Of a stretch of 64,000 nucleotides of DNA, positions 21,743 through 32,690 are shown piece by piece (position 1 is the stretch's first letter; each line of letters begins with the position of its first letter). The notes beneath the pieces were generated by a model. It saw only the letters and a program-made list of their open reading frames with translations. It ran no database searches and was not told where the DNA came from. Origin of the DNA: Corallium rubrum (lineage: Eukaryota > Cnidaria > Anthozoa > Scleralcyonacea > Coralliidae); NCBI GenBank assembly GCA_964035015.1, contig OZ036017.1, positions 62,001 through 126,000 on the forward strand, given 5' to 3'. Both the position numbers and the translations under genes were made by a program.

Positions 21743-22927
21743 TCAGTAGGTAAAGAGGCTTATTCCAACTTTTCTTTCTCCTTCATAACCTAACTTTGAA
21801 TGTTGTATAATCAACTGATCGATAAAAAGGACATCACCATTGCTCCATTCAAAAGTCACAGCATTCTCCCAGCTGAGACGCCTGCATTCATCGAGAAAGT
21901 GTTCTTCAATTTCCTCTCCATCACCATAAGTGGAATGACACGGGTACTTCCTCAGGTCAGAAAACTTTTTACCTTCAAACCCTGGAATGCCTTTCCAAAA
22001 ATATGAACCATGGTGATGATATATCTGATTAAACCAAAGACGTTCACCACTTATTGGGTGCACAATGAATGGTGACAAATGATTCCAGTAAAACAAATTA
22101 CCCCCTTCCCACTCATAACTGTACTGGTGCTTTTCCAAATATTCTTCAACTTCAGCACGGTCTTCCGTTTGAAACTGCATTTGCCAAGTTTGATAAACTT
22201 TCTCCTCACCTTCGCTTCGCCTGTCCGGTATATAGTGCCAATATCGAATATGTTTCTTTTCGCATTTTTCCACGAAACTAGGGTCGAGTTGCTGCAACAC
22301 TTTGCGATTGTCACAAATTGCCGTCTCTCCCCCCCGGGATGGTGTCTGGAGGCAACTGATGGTGAATATTTTAGGATAGCGAGTACTATAAGCCATCTCG
22401 TTATGCGGTTCAATCGAAAACTCCTTTGGCTCTAAAGACCCAGCCGATACGTTTTCCGCAACCTCGAATCGTGAGCTAGTCCCACCAACATACGCGTAAG
22501 GCTCGTAACCCAAATTACGTCCCCACTCGGCGAAATCGTTGGCGTTATTAACAGGTAAACCACGAAACAGAATGGCTACTGCAGTTCCATCTTTCTCGTA
22601 GTTTCGATATGCTTCGTCGATCACATCTCTCGATCGTTTAGCCCAGTGCTTCAGAGTCGCCTCAGATCCATGTTTAGCTTTCACAAGCAGTGGACAGTCC
22701 TCCGTTGGACCTGAGAGGAACTTGGGGAAGTTTGGAGCGTCAGAACAGCTTGTAAGATTTTCCCGTCCAGATAGAGGCACTGGCGTCGCCAGTTCAATCT
22801 CGTTCAATGAACCTCGTGTGAAATGTTCTCCTAGATGCAGAGGACGACGAAACAGACGATAAAACGAGAACTTTAGAGCATTCAAAGTCTTTGGAACGCC
22901 AGTGCCATAGTTATTAATACGTAACAT
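21743..22927 (-). CDS. TauD/clavaminate synthase-like 2OG-Fe(II) dioxygenase, copy 1
   Basis: Intronless ORF of 394 aa. I chose the ATG at 22925-22927 (MLRINNYG...) because the longer frame to 22966 begins with GTG and because copy 2 starts at the equivalent MLR. The fold markers are AILFRGLPVN (about residues 118-127), the iron ligands in SIEPHNEMAYS (His175 and Glu177), the distal His376 in LIIQHSKLG, and the 2-oxoglutarate-binding Arg385 in GERKVGIS. These match the TauD/TfdA family, closest in style to plant and invertebrate clavaminate-synthase-like proteins. The enzyme would couple 2-oxoglutarate decarboxylation to hydroxylation of an unknown substrate. The basic N-terminus (KFSFYRLFRR) could be a mitochondrial presequence. 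It is 75-80 percent similar by eye to copy 2 downstream in the array. Confidence 0.88.
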   Translation of the reverse strand: MLRINNYGTGVPKTLNALKFSFYRLFRRPLHLGEHFTRGSLNEIELATPVPLSGRENLTSCSDAPNFPKFLSGPTEDCPLLVKAKHGSEATLKHWAKRSRDVIDEAYRNYEKDGTAVAILFRGLPVNNANDFAEWGRNLGYEPYAYVGGTSSRFEVAENVSAGSLEPKEFSIEPHNEMAYSTRYPKIFTISCLQTPSRGGETAICDNRKVLQQLDPSFVEKCEKKHIRYWHYIPDRRSEGEEKVYQTWQMQFQTEDRAEVEEYLEKHQYSYEWEGGNLFYWNHLSPFIVHPISGERLWFNQIYHHHGSYFWKGIPGFEGKKFSDLRKYPCHSTYGDGEEIEEHFLDECRRLSWENAVTFEWSNGDVLFIDQLIIQHSKLGYEGERKVGISLFTY

Positions 22928-22975
22928 GCTTGCGTGTCTGCGTGAGTGTATCTTTTCGGTTCGCACTGCCCTGAG

Positions 22976-23002
22976 GGGGGGGGGGGGGGGGGGGGGGGGG
23001 TA
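22976..23002 (+). repeat. Poly-G tract upstream of dioxygenase copy 1
   Basis: An uninterrupted G-run of about 26 bp, roughly 50 bp 5' of the chosen start of the minus-strand dioxygenase gene, so it lies in its promoter or 5' UTR as a C-run. Its exact length is unreliable in most assemblies. Confidence 0.85.
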
Positions 23003-23149
23003 TACTTCACAAGCGTGATCGAGTTTCGCTCAACATGAGAAATTTAACTTAAACAATTATTTTCCTAAAAATTATAAGAGCCTGCGCAGGAAGCAGTGAC
23101 ATTCAGCCCCTAAATAAGGTTGGCTGAATTACGTTAATTAAGTTTTAAG

Positions 23150-23457
23150 GCCCGCTCAAACGAGGATGAGAGTTGATGAGAGTCGATGAGAGTTGCAACT
23201 CAGCTCGGTCGCGTTTGACCACCAACTCTCATCGACTCTCATGCACTCTTATCAACTCTCATCAACTTTGAGCTGGTTCAAATTTTAATGAGAGTTGATG
23301 AGAGTTTTTGCTCGTTTGACCGGTCATGAGAGTTGGCATACGAGAGTTGATGAGAGTTTAGTACTTTGTTTACCTCGAATTCGTTCCTAGTCTCCCTGCT
23401 ACGCGCGGTAAATCCTACAACTCTTGTGTCAACTCTCATCCTCGTTTGACCGGGCCT
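23150..23457. mobile_element. MITE rich in GATGAGAGTTGATGAGAG
   Basis: The ends GGCCCGCTCAAACGAGGATG and CATCCTCGTTTGACCGGGCC are near-perfect inverted repeats. The interior holds at least eight direct and inverted copies of TGATGAGAGTTG, so sub-terminal repeats fill the element. It lies about 200 bp upstream of dioxygenase copy 1. Confidence 0.75.
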
Positions 23458-23646
23458 TTACAATTGCGAAAATTACATTAAAAATACGTTAAAATTACAT
23501 TAAAAAACCGATAGCATAAACAAGTTCGTTCGATACAAAAAGTGTTAAGAACCAACACTAGCTCTAGCTTCAAACAATGCAATTAATAATTAATATTTTA
23601 TATTATATATAATTAATTATTAATACCAAGACAAGGAATGTAAAGC

Positions 23647-24537
23647 AAATTTGATGACTACAGCCTAATTTGTGTTTTCTCAATTACTAAAATCCTTTTT
23701 CGCATTTCAATATTTAAAAACTGTGTACTTACATTTTTCCATAAAATTCCAAAAATTATGTGTAAACAAACTTGAAACTACTTACTTACTATTTCACCCA
23801 CATAGACTCATTTCACTATTATTTTTCTATGATTTTTTAAAAAATTACTGCATACAGTTTCTTGAAAAGTGGAAAACACACGTTTCAAATCCAAAATCTT
23901 GTTCATTGATATTTTTTAGAAGAATGAAACTAAATGTCTTGACAGTCTTGTATAGAACAGCATTTTGAGAATCAGAAACTGAAACGAAAAAGTTCGTAAC
24001 CATGGTTGCTATGGCAACACTGACATTTCAAAATGGCTGCTAATTTGCGTTTAAACTAGTTTAATTCGCAAAAAACCTAGGTGACCCCCATTTTTTATTT
24101 TATTAAAAGATTTTTCTAGTACGAGTATTCAATAGGTCAAATTTAAAAAAATTCTGCAAATCCAAGAATTTTTCATTAAGAATAATCACGTTTTTTTTAT
24201 TTGAAATTTTTTTGGATCTACAGAATATTTTTTAAATTGGGCCAACGATCACTCATACTATGAGAAAACTTTTAATAAAATAAAAATTGGGGGTTACCAA
24301 CGTTTTCGAATTAAACTAGTTTAAACGCAAATTAGCGGCCATTTTAAAACGTCATTGTTGCCATAGCAACCACAATTACGCACTTTTTTGTTACAATTTC
24401 TGATTCTCAAAATGCCGTTCTATAGAGTCAGTTAGTTCTATTTTTACAACAAATAATCAATGTACAAGATTTTGGATCTAGAACGTGTGTTTGCCACTTT
24501 TCCACTTTTCAAGAAACTGTGTGGAGCCACCTTAACA
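23647..24537. mobile_element. Foldback element, copy 1
   Basis: The two arms (about 23856-24180 and 24190-24525) are inverted copies. For example, AATGGCTGCTAATTTGCGTT on the left pairs with AACGCAAATTAGCGGCCATT on the right. The right end reads GGAGCCACCTTAACAGG. A second copy is at 38998-39750, and part of its downstream flank recurs at 57245-57500. Confidence 0.75.
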
Positions 24538-24786
24538 GGATTCTAATAACGCCCCGTAGTTCACATTAGATTCTATTTCTATTGACGGGAAATCAGTTCA
24601 AAGCAAAATATTATCAACATCCAATCACTTAAAGTTGTTTATAAAGAATATATGTAAAATATACTGTAAAAAAGTCAATAAATGTGTCCAAGATATATAG
24701 AGTACGACGACTTGATAAAAAATTTGGCGAAAACTTGGTCATGGGCGTGGGCCTTCGCCCTTCAGCCTTCATTTCAGACTGTGATT

Positions 24787-25953
24787 TCAGTATGTAAACA
24801 GGCTTATACCAACTTTCCGTTCTCCTTCAAAACCTAACCTCGAATGTTGCATAATCAACTGGTCCATGAAAAGCACATCACCATTACTCCATTTAAAGCC
24901 CACGGCACTCTCCCAGCTGATGCGCCGAAGTTCGTCAATATAATATTGTTCAATTTCCTCCCCATCACTAAAACTGGTGTGAAACGGGTACTTCTTCCTG
25001 TCGGGCAACCTCTCTTCGAATCCAACGACGGCTGCATCAAAATACGAGGCATGGTTCACTTGGATCTGATTAAACCAAAGACGTTCGCCACTTCCTGGGT
25101 GGACAATGAACGGTGACAGATCATTCCAGTAACACAAACTGCCGCCTTCCCACTCGTAACTGTACTGCTGTTCTTCCAAATACTTTTCGACTTCAGCACG
25201 GTCTTCCGTTCCAAACTGCATTTGCCAAGTTTGATAAACTTTCTTCTCGCTTTCGATACGCCCGTCCGGAAGATAGTGCCAATACCGAATCTGTTTCTTT
25301 TCGCATTTTCCCACGAAACTAGGGTCGAGTTTCGGCACCAGTTCGCGATTGTCGCAAATAGCCGTCTCTCCTCCCAGGGATGGTTTCTGAAAGCAGCTGA
25401 TGATGAATATTTTAGGATAGCGAGCACTGTAAGACATCTCGTTATGCGGTTCAATCGAAAACTCCTTCGAATCCAAAGCCCCTACGGATACGTTATCCAA
25501 AACTTCATATCGTGGACTAGTCCCGCCGACATATACGTAAGGCTCGAAATCCAAGTTGCGTCCCCACTCGGCCAAATCGTTTGCGTTATTAACAGGTAAA
25601 CCACGAAACAGAATGGCGACCGCAGTGCCGTCTCTCTCGTAGTTTCGATATGCTTCGTCGATCACCTCTCTCGATCGTTTAGCCCAATGCTTCAGCGTTG
25701 CCGCAGATCCATTTTTAGCCTTCACGAGCAGTGGAGAATTCTCCTTTGGACCTGAGAGGAACTTGGGGAAGTTTGGAGTGTCCGAGCTTGGGAGATATTT
25801 ACGTCCGGCTAGAGGTACCGGCGTTTCCAGTTCAATCTCGTTCAATGAACCTCGTGTGAAATGTTCTCCAAGATGCAGAGGACGACAGAACACATGAGAA
25901 ATGCAGAACTTTAGAGCATTGACGGTCTTTGGAGCGGCACAATTACGCAGCAT
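24787..25953 (-). CDS. TauD/clavaminate synthase-like 2OG-Fe(II) dioxygenase, copy 2
   Basis: Intronless 388-aa ORF starting MLRNCAAPKTVNALKF, tandem with copy 1 in the same orientation, about 1.9 kb upstream of its start. It keeps AILFRGLPVN, the FSIEPHNEMSYS iron-binding motif, the distal QHSRLGFEGERK histidine and arginine, and the terminal KVGISLFTY shared with copy 1. Substitutions are spread along the protein and lengths differ by a few residues, so these are diverged paralogues and not an assembly duplicate. All catalytic positions are intact. The substrate is unknown. The N-terminus has few acidic residues and could target mitochondria. Being intronless beside intron-rich genes suggests retroposition or ancient acquisition, which I cannot decide. 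Confidence 0.88.
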   Translation of the reverse strand: MLRNCAAPKTVNALKFCISHVFCRPLHLGEHFTRGSLNEIELETPVPLAGRKYLPSSDTPNFPKFLSGPKENSPLLVKAKNGSAATLKHWAKRSREVIDEAYRNYERDGTAVAILFRGLPVNNANDLAEWGRNLDFEPYVYVGGTSPRYEVLDNVSVGALDSKEFSIEPHNEMSYSARYPKIFIISCFQKPSLGGETAICDNRELVPKLDPSFVGKCEKKQIRYWHYLPDGRIESEKKVYQTWQMQFGTEDRAEVEKYLEEQQYSYEWEGGSLCYWNDLSPFIVHPGSGERLWFNQIQVNHASYFDAAVVGFEERLPDRKKYPFHTSFSDGEEIEQYYIDELRRISWESAVGFKWSNGDVLFMDQLIMQHSRLGFEGERKVGISLFTY

Positions 25954-25989
25954 ATTAGCTTCTTCGCCGTCTCACTTCGCCTGAAGGCT

Positions 25990-26810
25990 CTGTTTGGCGT
26001 TCTCGAAAAAAAGGAACCCAACTGAAAATAGGCGACGTGTCTCATATTCATGCACTTGCGTAACTGTTTCAAGTTTGAAAGGGAATATCTTATTAACTTA
26101 TTAACATCAACATCGATCTCCATAATAATCGAGATAATACTATAATAGACATGTTTCGGCAAACCACATGGCGCCATCTCCAGCCTCCAGTACACATAAA
26201 TGGATTAACTTATAACTATCGGAATGTAGTAAGATTCGATATACTGCCGAAACTATAGGAGTCTAACCTTTCGAGCGAAGGCCCTTTCGATTGTTTGAAG
26301 TTTCAACACTGCCCACGCAGCAAGCTACTTTTATTTAAATTATAACTGACCACAAAACTGACAGGTACACACAAGGAGTCTATACATATGTGCACTGATG
26401 TGCAGTGAATAAAGAATTATAGAATTTCAAATCACAACGTGCAAAATTAATACCGAAACGATAAATTTAGTAAACATGAACATTTCAGTAGATGTGTGAG
26501 TTGGATAAGTCACATTTCGGCTCGCCGTTCGGTTGCCCATATGATATCACTGAGATAATATCTCGTATTTCGTCACCTATACATAACCACTGTGTTATTA
26601 TTAACCGTCACGCTACAATTTCGTCGAAACGTGGAATGTTCAATAAAATGTTTACGATTTCCGGAGTTAAGGTGACGTAATACGGGCAAGAATTGCTACA
26701 ACATTGTTGCGTTGCAAGTTGAAAAGCGTTGTTGCACGTATTAGTATCCATATCTAATATATGGCAACCTAGTTTGGGGTAATACCTACACAAAACGTGT
26801 ACACAAATTA
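25990..26810. other. Non-coding stretch upstream of dioxygenase copy 2
   Basis: It includes a dispersed repeat at about 26240-26345 (TATACTGCCGAAAC through CCCACGCAGCAAGCTACTTT) related in inverse to 1915-2010. No gene is supported. Confidence 0.4.
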
Positions 26811-26812
26811 TT

Positions 26813-27222
26813 AAATATCCAAAAGAAATTAGTGAGACTAACGACTTATATTTTGACCACACTGAACCAATATTTCAAGATTTGAAAATACTCAACATCT
26901 ACAAAATTAATGACTATCTAACAAGTTTATTCATGTTTAGATATTACCAGTTACACAATTAATTTGCAAAAAATATTTGCGAATTATTTTGTGGCAAATA
27001 ATGAAATTCATAATTACTACGCAAGAAATGCATCAACCCTACAAAAGAACAAATTATGCAAAACACACCATTTCTACTAAAGGAATTAAAGTATGGAATA
27101 GTCTAAAAGTGGAATACAAAAAGATTGAATCTCCCAGTATTTTTAAAAGAAAAATGAAAAAGTATTTCCTGCAACTGCAAGCATGCAGATATAGTAAATT
27201 GAAATTAAATAAAAAATAAATT
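26813..27222 (+). pseudogene. C-terminal relic of a CR1-like LINE reverse transcriptase
   Basis: Three frames hold recognisable parts of the LINE ORF2 C-terminus. They are IQKKLVRLTTY, then LKILNIYKINDYLTSLFMFR and ANNEIHNYYARNAS, then GIKVWNSLKVEYKKIESPSI. This order is typical of the thumb-distal end of CR1-like proteins in invertebrates. Frameshifts and stops separate the parts. Confidence 0.65.
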
Positions 27223-27227
27223 ACCAC

Positions 27228-27374
27228 CCACCTTAAACATTGCCACGCAACAATGATTTTGTTGCAAGTTGAAACAACATGTTGCAGCAAGTAGAACTGG
27301 AGTCTACTTTTTTTTTTTCAACATTTTTTCCCCAACTTGCAACAAAATCATTGTGGCGTGACAATGTTTAACGT
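27228..27374. mobile_element. Foldback MITE with ACATTGCCACGCAACAATG ends
   Basis: TTAAACATTGCCACGCAACA with GATTTTGTTGCAAGTTG on the left is matched in inverse by CAACTTGCAACAAAATCATT and CAATGTTTAACG on the right. The loop holds a T-run. A related GTTGCGTTGCAAGTTG occurs near 26706. Confidence 0.65.
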
Positions 27375-27379
27375 GAACA

Positions 27380-28230
27380 GTTCAACCAGCTGGACGATTA
27401 AAATCATAAAAGAAGATTTATGATGAATATAACTTGTGCAAGTTTCCAACCGCACATGTATTAAAGTATTTGACGAGTGTGTCGTCGTAAAATCATTCCT
27501 CCGTTTACGTCACACATTTGCTAGCGCCAGACTATTTATACAACACGGCTTTTTATAAAAAATACTTGCAAAATTGGTCGATCAATTCGTCAAAAATCTT
27601 CAGAGAAATGTCAAATGTTTTCCCGTAATCCAAATGAATTGCTGATATAATCGCAAAGGACACGAAAATATGCATGCTGGGTCGGGATCAGTACATTTGA
27701 CCTGAAGAGATATACATTGCTTTAAAATGACTAAGTTTTGAACGTTTTGTATTTTTTAACAAACGCTTATATACACGCTGTTCCGCTCACTGTGCTACTG
27801 TTCGCAGGATTTCTAGATATACATAGCGTTATTTGAATTACTAATGAGATGTGTTGGCCAAGTGCAAACATGCAGATATTCGTGGCATTCGGTCAGTAAT
27901 TGTATCCGGTAATTATCTGTCTATTGTACTCCCCTAACAACTCTTTCACTACAAGACGTCTCCTTTTGACGAGTAAAATCGTTTGGCGTTTGTCAGAGTA
28001 AAAATAACAGTTGACTTTGGTGAAAGAAGTTAAGATTAGATGAACTAGAAGCCTACAATCGATTCGTTGGAGACAGCTACATTCACCCCCCGGCTCTCCC
28101 CCTTTGGCCTTTACAATGTTGGTTTCGTGTGAAATACGCAGCGGTGTGGTTTGTGCTAACTGCTAAAATTATTTTTAATACAATAAATCAACATTGAAAA
28201 GGGGGTGGGGGGAGCCGAAAGATGTGTTTA
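27380..28230. other. Non-coding stretch
   Basis: AT-rich, no gene. The segment TTTTTAACAAACGCTTATAT then CACGCTGTTCCG (about 27754-27787) is the inverse of sequence inside the 0.94-kb tandem repeats (31190-31240). Confidence 0.4.
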
Positions 28231-28249
28231 AGATCCAGTTCACACTTGA

Positions 28250-28655
28250 AATCGGCTCGGATAAAAAGGATGAAGGATAAAGGATAAAGGACAGGGGCTA
28301 ATCATCCTTAATTGCAGTCCGCGGCTGAATTGCGAAGGACGCAGATCAACGTGGCCGTGTCGAGGCATATCAAAGGATTCAAAGGCGCTTCCAGGCAGCC
28401 GCCATACGACACAGTTCAGACTACGGATCACAGCTAAGATGTTAGGTGTTGATTTTATGGAGGGAGGAAAACCGGAGAACCCGGCGAAAAACCCTCGAAG
28501 CACAGGAGAGATCAACTACAACTCTACAGTACTCACATGAGTTTCAAGCCCGACAACGGGGGTCATTCACAAGCGGTCACCGATCCAAGTAGTAACCCCG
28601 TATAACCGGGCTTAACTTTTTAGTGAGAGGCAGCGCGCTAACAGCACACGCCACC
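28250..28655 (-). mobile_element. 5S-rRNA-derived SINE, minus orientation
   Basis: The 5S-like head is at 28570-28640 in reverse (AGTAACCCCGTATAACCGGG next to CTTAACTTTTTAGTGAGAGG). The body contains GGAAAACCGGAGAACCCGGC and TCGAAGCACAGGAGAG, matching the inverse of 18960-19020. The 3' portion includes CTACGGATCACAGCTAAGAT, shared with 29180-29215. A tail near 28260-28290 shows a GGATAAAGGATAAAGG-type simple repeat. Confidence 0.65.
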
Positions 28656-28659
28656 CGTG

Positions 28660-28960
28660 CTCGGCGCTAAAAAGTCACAAAACGCCGTCATGTTCACACG
28701 GCCCAAGGCCTGGCCAAACGCTTTCAACATCGCATTCAACATCATTCGACTTTGTTGAACATTGTTGTAAACCTAGAAATGCGCTATACAATTTGGTGGG
28801 ATAATATTCTTTGAATTGCTCCTCGTTTCCATTTACTTTTGACGAGATATGGCAACCACGTTCCCCACCCAGGAAACGAGGGAATCTAGAAGATTCCGGA
28901 TAACAAGAATCCGGTGATGGCGTGAACGGATTATCCCAGAGCCTCTCGTTTCCCGCCCGC
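28660..28960. repeat. Mixed repeat fragments
   Basis: CAACATCGCATTCAACATCA (28725-28745) and AACGGATTATCCCAGAGCCT (about 28926) are pieces of dispersed elements. The latter matches the interior of the MITE at 13105-13324. Confidence 0.5.
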
Positions 28961-28974
28961 TGCGTGGGATGGCG

Positions 28975-29225
28975 CGTGTGCTGTTAGGGCGCTACCTCTC
29001 ACAAATAGTTAAGGCCGGTTAGACGGGGTTAGTACTCGGATGGGTGACCGTCTGGAAACAACCCCGTTCTCGAGCTTGGGACTCATGTGAGTAGAGTTTA
29101 GTTGGTCTCTCCAGTGCTCCGAGGGTTTTTCGTCGGTTTCTCCGGTTTTCCTCCCTCCGTAAAATCAACACCTAGGGCTTAGCAGGGATCCGTGGTCTGA
29201 ACTGTGTCGTATCCGGCTACCCTGG
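28975..29225 (+). mobile_element. 5S-rRNA-derived SINE, plus orientation
   Basis: CTACCTCTCACAAATAGTTA then AGACGGGGTTAGTACTCGGA and TGGGTGACCGTCTGG form the 5S-like head. TGCTCCGAGGGTTTTTCGTC and GGTTTTCCTCCCTCCGTAAA form the body. It is in inverted orientation to 28250-28655, leaving a spacer of about 320 bp. Confidence 0.7.
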
Positions 29226-29334
29226 ATGCCAGAGGCTCTTGTGTAATAAGCATGGCGGCAGACGAAGCATAGCGCTAGAGAGCCTCTGGCTCAGTGATCT
29301 AGACTTGCTCTAATCCCTTGAATCCAGGGTAGCC
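29217..29334. mobile_element. Small TIR element (GGCTACCCTGGAT)
   Basis: GGCTACCCTGGATGCCAGAG and GAGCCTCTGGC...CCAGGGTAGCC form an imperfect TIR of about 25 bp around a centre with AGCATGGCGGCAGACGAAGC. It interrupts the 3' end of the SINE. Confidence 0.6.
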
Positions 29335-29560
29335 TCGACACGGCCACGTTGAAAAATCCTTAGGAGAAATTTGATTGTAAAGATACACGTTTGATGTATC
29401 CTCATTAATAAAGACAAGCACTGAAAATAATTGTTTGTCTTGAAAAATTTTTCATCCCTCCCCCCTCCAGAAAAATAATGGTTCGTCGCTTAGCCAACAG
29501 TCGACTTTGTGTTACCACGCGAGAATCGCACGCACGAAAACCAAAACAAGACTGTCAACA

Positions 29561-29737
29561 ATGGCGGAACAAGAAAACGTTTCGGCTGAACATTCAGATA
29601 TTGAAAAGAAAATTGTTAGGTTCAAGAAAATAAGAATTCAGAAAATACAAAGAAAGCAACAAAGAATTAATGCATCTAGAAGCCTTACGAACGGATACTT
29701 AGGATCCACAGAATGGAAACAGACAATGAAAAGCTGA
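29561..29737 (+). CDS. Small hypothetical ORF (58 aa)
   Basis: ATG in a good context (CAACAATGG) opens MAEQENVSAEHSDIEKKIVR followed by a Lys/Arg/Gln-rich helix (RFKKIRIQKIQRKQQ). I recognise no family. The composition resembles the basic N-terminus of transposon proteins or a first exon. There is no supporting neighbour. Confidence 0.25.
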   Translation: MAEQENVSAEHSDIEKKIVRFKKIRIQKIQRKQQRINASRSLTNGYLGSTEWKQTMKS

Positions 29738-29822
29738 AAAAATGGAAAGTTAAGCTAACTTAAAATGTTTTAAGTTTTTCTGGAAAGTTTATGTTTCGGT
29801 ATAATATCATTTATAGACCTTT

Positions 29823-29915
29823 CGCTCGGGGTATTCCACAAAAAATTACCCCTCGGGATGAAACATCCCTCGGGCGAACCCTGGGGTAATTTTTTGTCAA
29901 TACCCCTCGCTCCTG
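29823..29915. repeat. Hairpin repeat
   Basis: GGGGTATTCCACAAAAAATT and ACCCCTCGGG pair with CCCTGGGGTAATTTTTTG and TCAATACCCC. The loop is short. It is likely a small MITE. Confidence 0.6.
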
Positions 29916-30429
29916 GAGGTGTTCCGACACTGAGGTGAATAATATATTTCTCGGTATTTTCATACAGGACAGGACCTCCAGCAACTTGGCGCATACTCGA
30001 TATTTGTCGACAAAACAGTTTTTTACAACTTTTGAATATATTATTAATGGCTAGAAAATTGTACATGAAAGAAACACACCTCATGTGGACACTCTTCTAC
30101 TTAATTTTGTCGACTTTTCTACTACACGAGCCTTGTTTATCAACAAAATATGGCCAGCGAAATGTTAAAACCATGGGACCATTATACCAAATAAAGTTTT
30201 CAATCAAAAATGATTAGTTTTAATTTTCTTAAATCTTTAACTCTACAGAGGAGGTATATTAAAGTTCCTATGAAACGAAAGTTGAGTTTGTCTTATTTGA
30301 AAGAACACTTAAAATTATAGCGTAATATCTTTTGCAGTTTTTCATTTCCTTGCTTTGTTCGTGAGATATTTTAGTTCGTTTGATATGCAAATTAAAAATA
30401 AACATTTTGACGTCGTAGGTGCATGAGCT

Positions 30430-32690
30430 ATGGAATCCCAACAGAATCGAAAATATTTAAACATGTTTTGAAACACATTTCCAAACGTAATACGACCTCT
30501 GCATGATATAGACGATTCATGAGTTTATCAGTACTAATTTCAAATAAAGATGTTACAAATTTAATTCCTCTACTTCGTCTATGTTATGGGCTTTATATTC
30601 AAAATAATTGTCTGGGCTTTGATATTTTGTCTGCACTTGCATGCATGTTATTCAATTCATCGAAAAGACCTTCACTGGCTTTAGGGTACATTTTGTATAC
30701 GTGTTGAAAATATGTAAACCTATATAGCTATCGTTGGAGAACACTTATATAACTGGCTACATTTGAATTGAAAGATTTCTGGTTTCATTGAAAAGAACTA
30801 AGAAAAATTCACACTGTTGATCAAATTCGATCTTTTGATTAAAAAAAGGTCGTTTTTTTGCTCTGGTGAAGGCCTGACTCAACATGGTATTTTTTTGTAA
30901 CTTTATACTTGCAGTATACCTCTTGTATATATAGTCTGTGAGTTTATACTAATTTCAAATAAAGATGTTACAAATTTATTTTCCCTATTTCGTCTATGTT
31001 ATGGGCTTATTTAAAATAATTGTCTGGGCTACACTTGCATGTTATCCATCAAAAAGACCTTCACTGGCTTTAGGGTACGTTTTGTGGAAAAAAAGACAGC
31101 ACGTACCCCCACGTGTGTTAATTGAAATTAACAAGACGTCTGCTCAGGCGATCACTCGGGCTACCGATTTCACATCTAAAAAACCTGCGGAACAGCGTGT
31201 GCATATTATATAAGCGTTTGTTAAAAAGTACAAAACGCTCAGAAGAAATCGTTATGTAGAACTGCTCTGAAACTGCATGTGATTGTACAGTGCGAGGGGA
31301 TCGAGGCATGGTGTAAACAACAAGGTACAATCCCGTTTAGCCGAATACGAAGCGATGGTTCCGATATAGAATTCATCTAAATCGTACCAACAGAATCGAA
31401 AATATTTAAACATGTTTTGAAACACATTTCCAAATGTAATACGGCATCTTCATGATATAGACGATAAATGAGTTTATACTAATTTCAAATAAAGATATTA
31501 CAAATTTATTTTGTCTATTTCGTCCATGTTATGGGCTTTATATTCAAAATAATTGTCTGGGCTTTGATATTTTGTGTCTACATTTGCATGTTATTCATCG
31601 AAAAGACCTTACTGGGTTTTGGGTACGTTTTGTAGGTGTTGAAAAATGAAAATATGTAAACCTAGCTATCGTCGGAGAGCTTATATAACTGACTACAACA
31701 CTGAGCTTTAAGACTTTTGGTTTCATTGAAAAGAACTAATAAAAATTCACACTGTTGATCAAATTCGATCTTTTGATAAAAAAGGTCGTTCATGGTGAAG
31801 GCCTGAGTCAACATGGTATTTTTTTGTAACTTTATACTTGCAGTATGCCTCTTGTATATATAGTCTGTGAGTTTATATACTAATTTCAAATAAAGATGTT
31901 ACAAATTTATTTTCTCTATTTCGTCTATGTTATGGGCTTATTTAAAATAATTGTCTGGGCTACACTTGCATGTATCCATCAAAAAGACCTTCACTGGCTT
32001 TAGGGTACGTTTTGTGGAAAACAAGACAGCACGTACCCCCACGTGTGTTAATTGAAATTAACAAGACGTCTGCTCAGGCGATCACTCGGGCTACCGATTT
32101 CACATCTAAAAAACCTGCGGAACAGCGTGTGCATATTATATAAGCGTTTGTTAAAAAGTACAAAACTCTCAGAAGAAATCGTTATGTAGAACCGCTCTGA
32201 AACTGCATGTGTGATTCTACAGTTCGAGGGGATCGACGCATGGCGTAAGCAACAAGGTACAAGCCCGTTTAGCCGAATAACAAGCGATGGTTCCGATATA
32301 GAATTCATGTAAATCGTACGTGTTTTGTACGTGTTGAAAATATGTAAACCTAGCTATCGTTGGAGAGCTTGTATAACTGGCTACAACACTGAGCTGAAAG
32401 ATTTTTGGTTTCGTTGAAAAGAACTGAGAAAAATTCACACTGTTGATCAAATTCGATCTTTTGATTAAAAAAAGGTCGTTTTTTTGCTCTGGTGAAGCCA
32501 TAAATAATAAACGTGGTATTTTCTTTTTAACTTTATACTTACAGCATACCTCTTGTATATATAGTCTGTGAGTTTATACCAATTACAAATAAAGATATTA
32601 CAAATTTATTTTGTCTATTTCGTCCATGTTCTGGACTTTATATTCAAAAGAATTGTCTGGGCTTTGATATTTTGTCTACACTTGTCCAAT
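30430..32690 (+). repeat. Tandem array, about 0.94-kb dimeric unit, 2.3 copies
   Basis: AATAAAGATGTTACAAATTT recurs near 30543, 30958, 31488, 31888 and 32588. The longer block from CAGAATCGAAAATATTTAAA recurs at 30440 and 31388. Two half-types alternate: one continues into GTGTTGAAAATATGTAAACC, the other into GACAGCACGTACCCCC and AAGACGTCTGCTCAGGCGAT. No protein is encoded; ORFs in it are duplicated shadows. Confidence 0.8.

Noticed and set aside
22928-22966. N-terminal extension of dioxygenase copy 1 to 22966
   Set aside because: It would start with GTG; the ATG at 22925-22927 matches the start of the paralogue.
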